A DNA stretch of 44,269 nucleotides from Brevinematales bacterium (GTDB taxonomy: Bacteria; Spirochaetota; Brevinematia; Brevinematales; JAOACQ01), in assembly GCA_020052515.1 (NCBI GenBank), contig JAGVOW010000108.1, forward strand, positions 1 through 44,269. The letters run 5' to 3'. The stretch's first letter is position 1; the number at the start of each line of letters is the position of its first letter. The position numbers were made by a program, and so were the translations under genes. A model generated the notes under the pieces. It was not told where the DNA came from. It did no database searches and saw only the letters and a program-made list of their open reading frames with translations. Positions 32,670 to 39,992 of the stretch are shown here, one piece after another.

Positions 32670-33017
32670 ATGCTAAAAATAATTACTAAAGAACAAGCCA
32701 TTTACGCTATCCAGCACAAAGAATTTGAGAAATGCATTATTCACTCTAAAGATAAAGTAGCTGTATTGATGACGCAGGATTGGTGCCCTCAATGGTCCAG
32801 AATGCAGGGCTGGCTAGCCAATCTGAATGAAAGTTCTGGAATAGACGCTTACTTGCTCATTTACAACGGACAGGATTTCTTTGAAGACTTTCTAAACTTC
32901 AAGGAGAATCATTGGAACAATAGTTTTATTCCTTATATCCGTTATTATTACAAAGGTAATTTAAAAACTCAGACCAATGCCGTATCAAAAGAAGTTTTTT
33001 TATCTCTCTGGGAGTAA
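32670..33017 (+). CDS. small thioredoxin-fold protein with single active-site cysteine
   Basis: 115 aa, about the size of a thioredoxin. The active-site position reads WCPQW (residues 38-42). The second cysteine of the usual CxxC is a tryptophan, so it cannot make the normal dithiol cycle. It could work as a monothiol or be non-catalytic. The flanking VAVLMTQDWCPQW and IPYIRYYYKGNLKTQ fit strands of the fold. No signal peptide is visible. It starts a run with thyX 3 bp later. A partner role for ThyX is not implied. Confidence 0.75.
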   Translation: MLKIITKEQAIYAIQHKEFEKCIIHSKDKVAVLMTQDWCPQWSRMQGWLANLNESSGIDAYLLIYNGQDFFEDFLNFKENHWNNSFIPYIRYYYKGNLKTQTNAVSKEVFLSLWE

Positions 33018-33020
33018 AGA

Positions 33021-33671
33021 ATGATTGTAAAACTGATTTCCATTACGCCGGAAGCTGAAAAGCATGTGGAATACAACGCGAGAATGTGTTATGAATCTAT
33101 GGATAAGATGACAGCGGATTCCCACATGCAGTTTTTACCAAATCTTTTGAAGAATGGACATCTTTCTATATTTGAGCATGGCAGTGCCTCATTCTTCATT
33201 GACGAAATATCCAGAGCATGTTCTCATCAGCTGGTCCGCCAGAGGCTCTCCAGTTTTACTCAAAAATCCCAGCGTTATGTCAGGGAAAAAGATTTTACTT
33301 ACACCATTCCCCTTGAAATTCAAAAGAATCCAGAAGCGCTGAAAATCTACCAGAGCACAATAAACACTATCCAGAATTCATACAATCAATTAACCGAATT
33401 GGGTATCCGAAAAGAAGATGCCCGTTTTTTATTGCCTAATGCCGTTCACACAACTTTAACTATGACGGCAAATTTTAGAGAATGGCTTCATGTCATCGAT
33501 TTAAGAGTAAGTCTTCATGCACAATGGGAAATCAGAGAACTATTGACTTTAATCTGGAAAGAACTTTATCAGAAAGTACCTTCAATTTTTGACCTAACTT
33601 ATTTCCTGCACTGGAGTAAAGACCTGGAATTTAAAAAAGAAGCTTTTGAAAAATATATCAGAAATACTTGA
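33021..33671 (+). CDS. thyX: flavin-dependent thymidylate synthase
   Basis: 216 aa. Converts dUMP to dTMP using FAD, NADPH and methylene-tetrahydrofolate. The ThyX signature is present as RQRLSSFTQKSQR (residues 73-85), against RHRxxSxNxxSxR, so the His and Asn are Gln and Thr. The serine and the final arginine are kept. FEHGSASFFI and SLHAQWEIREL also match. The Q and T substitutions occur in other members of the family. The window holds no thyA. It begins 3 bp after the thioredoxin-like gene. Confidence 0.93.
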   Translation: MIVKLISITPEAEKHVEYNARMCYESMDKMTADSHMQFLPNLLKNGHLSIFEHGSASFFIDEISRACSHQLVRQRLSSFTQKSQRYVREKDFTYTIPLEIQKNPEALKIYQSTINTIQNSYNQLTELGIRKEDARFLLPNAVHTTLTMTANFREWLHVIDLRVSLHAQWEIRELLTLIWKELYQKVPSIFDLTYFLHWSKDLEFKKEAFEKYIRNT

Positions 33672-33756
33672 CAGGAATTATTTTTATTTTAATATATTAA
33701 AGGGGTGGAGGGGATCCAGGACACCAGCTAGTGTTTACTTCTTGAAAGGAGTCAGT

Positions 33757-34125
33757 ATGAAGAAGGTTGAGTTCTACCACACGGACGATGTTTGTGTTAT
33801 AAAGCCCTCCGGAGAAATGACCTTCTTTTTTTTAGAAGAGGTCAACAACCACCTAAAAGAGCAAATCAAAGGAAATCGCAGTTCTTATGTTTATGACATG
33901 TCTTCCGTAACATGGATTGATTCCATTGGATTGGGCCTCATTGCTATGACCGTTCGTTTTGCTATGCTGAATCAAAGAAAAGTCTGCATAGTCAACCCCC
34001 GTGAAAATGTAGTTCAGCTTCTTCGATTAAGCTCTCTGCTGGATTTAGTAGAAGTCTGTACTAATGTTGAAGAAGCGGTAAATTTCTTTAAAACGAAATA
34101 CCCACCACAGACATCTAAAGAATAA
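33757..34125 (+). CDS. STAS-domain anti-sigma factor antagonist
   Basis: 122 aa from ATG 33757, which has AAGGAG four bases upstream. A single STAS domain: VCVIKPSGEMTFF at the start, then the conserved phosphorylation-site loop VTWIDSIGLGLI, with the serine in DSIGLG. This is the family that is phosphorylated by an anti-sigma kinase and dephosphorylated by a SpoIIE-type phosphatase. Such a phosphatase is encoded at 2177-3700, but the link between them is inference because no anti-sigma factor or sigma factor is in the window. It is last on the plus strand before the minus-strand operon. Confidence 0.92.
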   Translation: MKKVEFYHTDDVCVIKPSGEMTFFFLEEVNNHLKEQIKGNRSSYVYDMSSVTWIDSIGLGLIAMTVRFAMLNQRKVCIVNPRENVVQLLRLSSLLDLVEVCTNVEEAVNFFKTKYPPQTSKE

Positions 34126-34136
34126 CATTTTTACTA

Positions 34137-35024
34137 TTAATAAAGATCAAAGTCTTTTCCGGCATTTTCCAGATAATAGCAAACTCCGACTTGAAAAAGA
34201 TTGTTCCCAATAAAAGAAGGAGAAAAGGAAGCCCGGCATTCAAAATCACCGATTTTTTTCCGCAGGCTGAAAGTAAAATTGTCATAAACCATGCAGATCA
34301 ATCCCTGTTTGAAAGTAATTCCAATACGCAGGCTCTTTCCGGAAGTCTCTATAAAAGAAGATAATTTAACGACAGAGTTCTGGACATTTTGCTGATAAGA
34401 AAGAAAAAAGCAAAGAAATAGTTTTTGATAAAACCAGCCATAAACGCCCGTGCATTCCGTGCTAAAAAAACCTTCCTGAATTTTCGCTTGAACGCTCAAC
34501 TCGCCCTGTCCACATTCCCATGCGCAGAAAAAAGAGGGGTTTAACCAGCTCTGCTGATAAAGTACCCCTACTTCTTCCTTCCTAAAAGCACCCGAAAAAC
34601 CAAACAGAAAAGGCTTTACAAATAGTCCAAATTGGCCTTCCGCCCCAAGCTCATTACCCGAAACGGCATAAATGCCGCGGTAAGCCATTTGTTCTGATTC
34701 CACAAAATCAAAATCTCCCAGCGATCGATAATAAAATTCTCCGCCGTAATAAAAACGCAGACTCATCCAATCCGAGCAAAAATGAAGCCCGGAAGAAATC
34801 TTCCACATATCGGCTAAGGATTTTTCAAAATTGACAGCCGCTCTATTTTCTTCAGAAAAAAATTCCTCCAGAGAAAAAAAAGCATACGCCGCACCTGATT
34901 CATTGACAATAAAAATAAGCCATAAAACAAGAATTATCTTACCAAAAGTTTTTTGAAGATTGTTAAAAACTTTTCGCGGAGAAAAAAAGCAGTATAAATA
35001 CCCTTTCTCAGGCTGGTTTTCCAT
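34137..35024 (-). CDS. possible outer-membrane barrel protein, start uncertain
   Basis: 295 aa as read from ATG 35024. Residues about 27-48 form a signal-peptide-like hydrophobic segment (IILVLWLIFIV, ending ESGAAYA). The rest alternates short hydrophobic and polar stretches with many aromatic and glycine residues (SLRFYYGGEFYYRS, FGFSGAFRKEEVGVLYQQ), as in beta-barrel proteins, but I cannot name the family. This start would overlap the upstream gene by 91 bp, so a later ATA or ATT start at the stop codon of that gene (near 34937) is possible. It is downstream of the lamin-tail-domain gene in the same operon. Confidence 0.6.
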   Translation of the reverse strand: MENQPEKGYLYCFFSPRKVFNNLQKTFGKIILVLWLIFIVNESGAAYAFFSLEEFFSEENRAAVNFEKSLADMWKISSGLHFCSDWMSLRFYYGGEFYYRSLGDFDFVESEQMAYRGIYAVSGNELGAEGQFGLFVKPFLFGFSGAFRKEEVGVLYQQSWLNPSFFCAWECGQGELSVQAKIQEGFFSTECTGVYGWFYQKLFLCFFLSYQQNVQNSVVKLSSFIETSGKSLRIGITFKQGLICMVYDNFTFSLRKKIGDFECRASFSPSFIGNNLFQVGVCYYLENAGKDFDLY

Positions 35025-36826
35025 AAAACCGCTCCATTATCAGATGACGCAAAGCTTCCTATCACATTACCCTTTTCATCCACTACAAAAATTCGCGTTT
35101 GATCAGGCAGATTCGCAAATACAACCGTGTTTTCAGAATCCGAAGAAAGGGGATTTGGATAGACAACTAGTTTAGAAAAATCCAGGGATGGGGAAGGCAA
35201 TACCCAACCATCCCGACAGCACACAAATTCAATAACAATATTTCCTTCTGGATTTTCATCATGATAAAGTACAAAATTTTTCTCCCCATTCTTGACATTC
35301 AAAATCCTGTCCCGCTTGATTCCCTTCTCAAAAGAAATAGGAAGAGAACCGTAAAAATGGTTTATCAAATTGGTTAAAGAAACCTTTTCCTCATCGTTAT
35401 CATTGTAAACAAGGAGTTCAGCATCGAAACCAGGATAGTTTGTATCTACTAGAAAAATTTCCTTAATGTTTGAAACCGCCGCAGAATTCATCCATAGAAA
35501 ACCTCTTTCCGTCCCATTGTTTCCGCAAAAACTGGCCTCCTGTTTCCGAAAAGGCGCAGGCGGCGCGCCATTCGGCATTCTGGAAAAAGCCTCATCCCCT
35601 CCGGAAGAAGAATCACCATTTTCTATTGACACTTCGTCTAAAATTTTTCCATTTAAGTAGGGATAACCATCATATAGTGATAGTTTTGCTTGATTGGCAA
35701 TTCCGCCCTCAGGGCTGATTACCACATAACCGTAGTTTGAAACCACACCGGACCGATTGCCGGAAGAAGAATTTGTCCTGAAGCTGATAGACTTGATACT
35801 CTCGGAATTTCCCGTTTCATAAAGAAAAGTGCAGTTAGATAGATTAAAAGGTTCGTTCGCTGTATTAACAAGCTCTACCCAATCATCCGTACTGTCAATT
35901 TTTCCACCGCCATCATTTCCCGTCCAGCCACCGCCGCTATAATCCGTCTTTGGATCAGAAACGATTTCATTAAAAAGAACCTTTTGATAATAAATAGAAA
36001 GCGGACGTTCTTCTAAAAAACGCAGTACACAGGTGTTTTCTCCACTTTTAAAAACAATATCTTCCCCATGTTTCAAGGCAGGTCCGGGGTAAAAGGAAGT
36101 TCCAAATAAACTTCCATTTTCGCGAATTAACTGCATCTCCCGGCTTTCTCCTTGAAACTCAACCTTCATTGTGATTGCATTAGAAGGGCAAAAAGGATTT
36201 CTGCACCAGACGTGTCTGTTTTTAAAGCCGCGGACTAGAATTTCTTCAGTATAAAGGTAAATACTATTATTGATCCCTGGGGAAAGAGGCGCTGAAGAAT
36301 AAATCCCATCCACAAGATGCAGTGATTCCTGAGATAAAACCGCGTCATCGGCAGGCAGAGAATAGCTGGCGCAGTCAAAGATTACATTTCCGTTTGTTTT
36401 AAGTTTCAGAAGGCTGATTCTATCTGCCCAGGAATAGCCGGAAAAACTTTTGTTTACCGGCTTTAAAAGAGTTGTATTGGAAGCAAACCGTAGAAGCCGT
36501 GCGTAACGATTGTAATCCTCGGTAATAATAACAGCGTAAGAATAAGGCGGCAGCGTCATAGAATTGGTTAAAATGTCTTTCTGCAACCCCTCAAACCTGC
36601 CCAGCTCGACACTCAGATCAATCGTTACTGAATCACTGCGAGGCACAGAAATCACCAGATTAGAAAGGGGGAAAGACATGGCACTGTCATTATAAATTTC
36701 AATAAAGCGCTCTTCCGAACGGACAAATGGCCCGCCTTTATAAAAAATTTCCGTAATCTGAATAGAAAAAGCAGAGTAAAAAAAACAGAATTGGAATAAT
36801 ATGATCCGCATTAATTGCCTGACCAT
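34934..36826 (-). CDS. exported protein with two lamin-tail domains and a T9SS/FlgD Ig-like end
   Basis: 630 aa. Signal peptide in about 1-22. Two lamin-tail domains are visible: one at the start (ITEIFYKGGPFVRSEERFIEIYNDSA) in residues about 24-150, and one from about 275 (VLFNEIVSDPK, DDWVELVNTANEPFNLSN). The C-terminus (about 545-630) begins YPNPLSS and ends with LRKGIYTAFFLREKFLTIFKK, the pattern of the type IX secretion sorting domain and of the related FlgD Ig-like domain. I cannot separate these two here. No T9SS machinery is in the window. The start codon directly follows the TAA of the upstream TPR gene. A secreted surface protein is likely. Confidence 0.8.
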   Translation of the reverse strand: MVRQLMRIILFQFCFFYSAFSIQITEIFYKGGPFVRSEERFIEIYNDSAMSFPLSNLVISVPRSDSVTIDLSVELGRFEGLQKDILTNSMTLPPYSYAVIITEDYNRYARLLRFASNTTLLKPVNKSFSGYSWADRISLLKLKTNGNVIFDCASYSLPADDAVLSQESLHLVDGIYSSAPLSPGINNSIYLYTEEILVRGFKNRHVWCRNPFCPSNAITMKVEFQGESREMQLIRENGSLFGTSFYPGPALKHGEDIVFKSGENTCVLRFLEERPLSIYYQKVLFNEIVSDPKTDYSGGGWTGNDGGGKIDSTDDWVELVNTANEPFNLSNCTFLYETGNSESIKSISFRTNSSSGNRSGVVSNYGYVVISPEGGIANQAKLSLYDGYPYLNGKILDEVSIENGDSSSGGDEAFSRMPNGAPPAPFRKQEASFCGNNGTERGFLWMNSAAVSNIKEIFLVDTNYPGFDAELLVYNDNDEEKVSLTNLINHFYGSLPISFEKGIKRDRILNVKNGEKNFVLYHDENPEGNIVIEFVCCRDGWVLPSPSLDFSKLVVYPNPLSSDSENTVVFANLPDQTRIFVVDEKGNVIGSFASSDNGAVLWKTSLRKGIYTAFFLREKFLTIFKKLLVR

Positions 36827-37660
36827 TTATAGCCTCTTTACCCAGAATTCCGCCTTCTCACCAAAAGAAGTTTGCGACAGTTCCTTGTCTTTTATCAGCT
36901 TTATCCATATTTCGCGGGCTTTTTCTTTTTCCCCCTTGTTTTTCATGCTCATTCCATAAGCATAATAAATCGAGGCTTTTTTGCGGATTAAAATTTCTTT
37001 CACCGAATCCTCTTTTCCCTGCAAAAGAAGTTCCGCCTTCGAAACGGCCCATAAAGCGCTTTCGTATTCTTTCAAAAGCGAGAGTAATTTTGAGTATTCA
37101 TAATAAATCCAAAAATCCTTCTCTATTTGAAGGGCCTTTCTGAAAAAAACACGAGACTTTTCATATTCTCCTAACTCTCGATAAGACTTAGCAATACCCT
37201 GATAATAAAACGCTTCGTTTTTTTGAGCGCCAATTGAAAGCGCTTTTTGATAATAAGAAATGGATTTCCGAAAATTCCCTTTCTTATATTCGAGCCCGCC
37301 AAGGCCGCTACAAATATATTGATTGTTGCGGAAATCTAATTCCGCGTCCGCGAGCACTTCCCACGAGAGGTCTACGCGGCCTATTTTCTCATAAGCCCTG
37401 GCAAGCCGAATATAATGAAACGATTCTTCCGGTTCTAATTCGATACACCGCCGAAGCATTTTCAAAGCCCCCCGGTAATCTTTTCTTTTTTCATGCACCC
37501 ATGCCAAACGCGAAAGAACATTGGCGTTCGATGGATTTGTTTCTAACTCAGCTTTTAGTTTTTTTTCATCATAATTTTCTTTTTCATTTAAAAAATTTTC
37601 ATTACCATAAAGAACTGAAAAAAACAAAAACAAAGATAAAATATAAATTTTAAAAACCAT
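36827..37660 (-). CDS. exported TPR protein
   Basis: 277 aa. A signal peptide (about 1-20) precedes about six TPRs (LSRLAWVHEKRKDYRGALKMLRR and later ones), ending in a helical tail. First gene of the operon with the lamin-tail-domain protein, which starts at the base after its stop codon. Its promoter lies in 37689-37718. Such proteins are usually periplasmic scaffolds. No specific partner can be given. Confidence 0.85.
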   Translation of the reverse strand: MVFKIYILSLFLFFSVLYGNENFLNEKENYDEKKLKAELETNPSNANVLSRLAWVHEKRKDYRGALKMLRRCIELEPEESFHYIRLARAYEKIGRVDLSWEVLADAELDFRNNQYICSGLGGLEYKKGNFRKSISYYQKALSIGAQKNEAFYYQGIAKSYRELGEYEKSRVFFRKALQIEKDFWIYYEYSKLLSLLKEYESALWAVSKAELLLQGKEDSVKEILIRKKASIYYAYGMSMKNKGEKEKAREIWIKLIKDKELSQTSFGEKAEFWVKRL

Positions 37661-37688
37661 GCCTGTCCGTCCATTTTCTTATGACTAT

Positions 37689-37718
37689 ATTTTAAGTCTT
37701 TTGAAAGGTGATTGTCAA
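37689..37718 (-). promoter_or_regulatory. promoter of the TPR/lamin-tail operon
   Basis: Read on the minus strand: perfect TTGACA (37718-37713), an 18-bp spacer and TAAAAT (37694-37689), about 28 bp before the ATG at 37660. The direct repeat described next ends four bases upstream of the -35 box. Confidence 0.65.
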
Positions 37719-37722
37719 TATG

Positions 37723-37761
37723 ACTTTGGGTACATTTTTCTGTTACTTTGGGTACATTTTT
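37723..37761. repeat. pair of 17-bp direct repeats, 22 bp apart
   Basis: ACTTTGGGTACATTTTT occurs at 37723-37739 and again at 37745-37761, a spacing of two helical turns. It lies directly upstream of the -35 box of the TPR operon and just downstream of the LuxR regulator gene. This is a typical activator position. It also resembles the repeated TGTACCC words at the ends of IS21-type insertion sequences, so it may be a remnant instead. Confidence 0.6.
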
Positions 37762-37773
37762 TGCTTTTTTCTT

Positions 37774-38715
37774 TCAAATTGAGAAGTTTTTGATCAGATA
37801 AGATAATCCTATTCTATTTTTGATGCCTGTTTTATCATAAACATGGTGCATGTGATTTTTGACTGTTCCTTCTGAAATATGGATCCTTTTCGCTATTTCT
37901 TTATTCCCCAAACCGGACAAAGCCAGAAAAAGAATTTTTCTCTCCTGGCCTGAGATCTGATAAAACTCAAAAAAGACCGGATTTATTTCAGAAGCCGAAA
38001 ATTGAATCTCATTCCCCTGAAGTAAATATTTTGCAGCATAAATGACACTGAAGCCATTCCAGAAAAGATAAAAAAGCGGAATAAAATTAAAACTGCGCGG
38101 GATAATGTGAAGTTTTTCCTGAAAAAAATTCCAGTTTCCGTCAATAATAAAGCCAGGAAAAAACACTACAAACAAAGTAAAAGCGGTTTTAAGAATTTTT
38201 TTAAATTCGCCTCCCGCTCTTTTTATCCCCTGAAACAAAATAATCAGAGAGTACAAGATCACTCCATACATTATATAGAGATAGAGCGAATAAAATTGAA
38301 AGTAAAGAAGGTCAAGTAATATTTTTTCATTTTTAAAAAACGCGTGCGGCCAGAGCATCATAAAAATCGACAGAAAAGAAAGCAAAATAAAAAATCTTCT
38401 TTTACTATGAGAGAAAACCTTGCCGGCCAAAAAATGAACAAAAAAAGGAAGAAAATAAACCAGCAGGCCGATACAAAGGAAGAAGACCTGAGTAAACAGA
38501 AGGTGCACAGAAAAATCTTGATATTGTGCCACCACAGCGAAATAGTAATAAAAAGTATTATTGACAACAAAAACGGTAAGCAGAAAAAGAAAAAAGAGAT
38601 AATAACGAATCGTAAGATTTTTGGTTTTAAGATAAATCAGCAGAAACAGAACAAAGCCCGCAAAGCCGCTTGACAAAGAAAAGATGTAATAAAATGTCAT
38701 ACAATGCTTTAACAT
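37774..38715 (-). CDS. seven-helix membrane LuxR-family transcription regulator
   Basis: 313 aa. Residues about 10-230 contain about seven membrane helices (for example FVLFLLIYL, FFLFLLTVFVV, FFLCIGLLVYFLPFFVHFL and LYIMYGVILYSLIILF). The C-terminal 65 residues are a LuxR/GerE helix-turn-helix: ERKILFLALSGLGNKEIAKRIHISEGTVKNHMHHVYDKTGI. There is no receiver or kinase domain, so this appears to be a one-component regulator that binds DNA while held in the membrane. It is just upstream of the operon at 34137-37660 and the direct repeat at 37723-37761, which makes that operon its likely target (inference). Confidence 0.88.
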   Translation of the reverse strand: MLKHCMTFYYIFSLSSGFAGFVLFLLIYLKTKNLTIRYYLFFLFLLTVFVVNNTFYYYFAVVAQYQDFSVHLLFTQVFFLCIGLLVYFLPFFVHFLAGKVFSHSKRRFFILLSFLSIFMMLWPHAFFKNEKILLDLLYFQFYSLYLYIMYGVILYSLIILFQGIKRAGGEFKKILKTAFTLFVVFFPGFIIDGNWNFFQEKLHIIPRSFNFIPLFYLFWNGFSVIYAAKYLLQGNEIQFSASEINPVFFEFYQISGQERKILFLALSGLGNKEIAKRIHISEGTVKNHMHHVYDKTGIKNRIGLSYLIKNFSI

Positions 38716-38825
38716 CGCATTACCCTAAGGTATATTTTTCATTCAGCCAAAATTATAATTAAAAGCATGCAAAATATCAAATAATTGTTTATAATATATA
38801 TAAATATATTTTATAGCAGGAAATC

Positions 38826-39863
38826 ATGCCTAAAACGATCGAAGCATTACAGGATCTCGCGGATTGGTTTGAAAAACAAAAACGGGTTTTTCCCTGGCGG
38901 GAAGATCCGTCCATCTATAAAGTATGGATATCGGAAATTATGCTTCAGCAAACTCAGGCCGCGACAGTCATTCCATATTTTGATAGATTCATTAAACACT
39001 TCCCTTCTGTGAACGAATTGGCAACGGCTCCTTTAGACGAGGTCCTTTTCTTCTGGGCAGGACTGGGATACTACCAGCGCGCGAGAAATATGCACAGAGC
39101 CGCGCGCCTGATTGTCGAAAAAGGCTCATTCCCAGCAACAAAAGAAGAATGGCTTTCAATGCCTGGCGTAGGCGAATACACAGCCGGAGCTATTCTTTCT
39201 ATCGCACTGAATCATGTAATCCCGATTCTGGATGCCAATGTAAAGCGAGTCCTCGTCCGGCTGCGCCGATACAAAACAATCGATAAAAAAATACTCTGGA
39301 AATGGTCAGAGTTTTTTGTAAAAACTGCCGCTCAGAATAAAATTCCTCCCCGCGTTTTGAATCAAGCCTTGATGGAATTAGGAGCGCTTCTTTGCCTGCC
39401 GAAAAAACCTTTGTGCGGATCATGCCCATTTGCGACCCTCTGTAAAGCGAAAAAAGCCGGCGACATGGAAAAATTCCCTTTTCAAGAAAAGAAAAAATGG
39501 GTCTCTGTCTCTGAGAAAGTTTTTGGCATTCTGGATTCTTCTAACAAAATCCTGATGGCAAAAAACACCGACTCTAAAGGCTGGAGGCAGGGACTCTGGG
39601 ATTTCCCGAAAGAGAAACCCTCTTTTTTAAAGGAAACAGAACTAAAAACAATGGGAATGATCCACTCTCATTATATTGTAACAAATCATAAAGTCAGCCG
39701 TTCCATTCTTTTCTACCAGATAAAAGACAACAAAAAAAGAATAAATCTTCCGGCGGATTTTCAGTTCATTCTTCTGGAAAACCTGAAATCCCTTTCTATC
39801 CCGATTGGTTCCCCAACCAGGAAAACGCTCTTTCAGATAACATCTTTAGGCGCGGTTAATTAA
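38826..39863 (+). CDS. mutY: A/G-specific adenine DNA glycosylase
   Basis: 345 aa. Removes adenine mispaired with 8-oxoguanine. Signature features are the catalytic Glu in ISEIMLQQTQ, the helix-hairpin-helix SMPGVGEYTAGAIL, the catalytic Asp in ILDANVKRV, and the four-cysteine iron-sulfur motif CLPKKPLCGSCPFATLC (C-X6-C-X2-C-X5-C). The C-terminal about 110 residues form the expected NUDIX-like mismatch-sensing domain. The stop codon is embedded in a perfect palindrome, so the last residues are encoded by that repeat. AGGA ribosome binding site in front of the ATG. Confidence 0.96.
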   Translation: MPKTIEALQDLADWFEKQKRVFPWREDPSIYKVWISEIMLQQTQAATVIPYFDRFIKHFPSVNELATAPLDEVLFFWAGLGYYQRARNMHRAARLIVEKGSFPATKEEWLSMPGVGEYTAGAILSIALNHVIPILDANVKRVLVRLRRYKTIDKKILWKWSEFFVKTAAQNKIPPRVLNQALMELGALLCLPKKPLCGSCPFATLCKAKKAGDMEKFPFQEKKKWVSVSEKVFGILDSSNKILMAKNTDSKGWRQGLWDFPKEKPSFLKETELKTMGMIHSHYIVTNHKVSRSILFYQIKDNKKRINLPADFQFILLENLKSLSIPIGSPTRKTLFQITSLGAVN

Positions 39864-39870
39864 CCGCGCC
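39849..39870. repeat. 22-bp perfect palindrome at the end of mutY (copy 1)
   Basis: GGCGCGGTTAA-TTAACCGCGCC is a perfect 22-bp palindrome followed by TATA. It contains the mutY stop codon. A near-copy is at 43828-43854. No T-run follows, so it is not an obvious terminator. Confidence 0.65.
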
Positions 39871-39992
39871 TATACTCCGATAAAAAAATCTCTCTGCTCC
39901 AGCAAAAAATTGTTTAGTTTGAATGACATAACTTCCGATTATTAAATTTAACTGATAAGATTTTGACAATTTTACTTTCCCCCGGAGTTTAT

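Noticed and set aside
37723-37761. Complete IS21 element
   Set aside because: No istA or istB genes are found. Only the paired repeat resembles an IS21 end, so at most a remnant.
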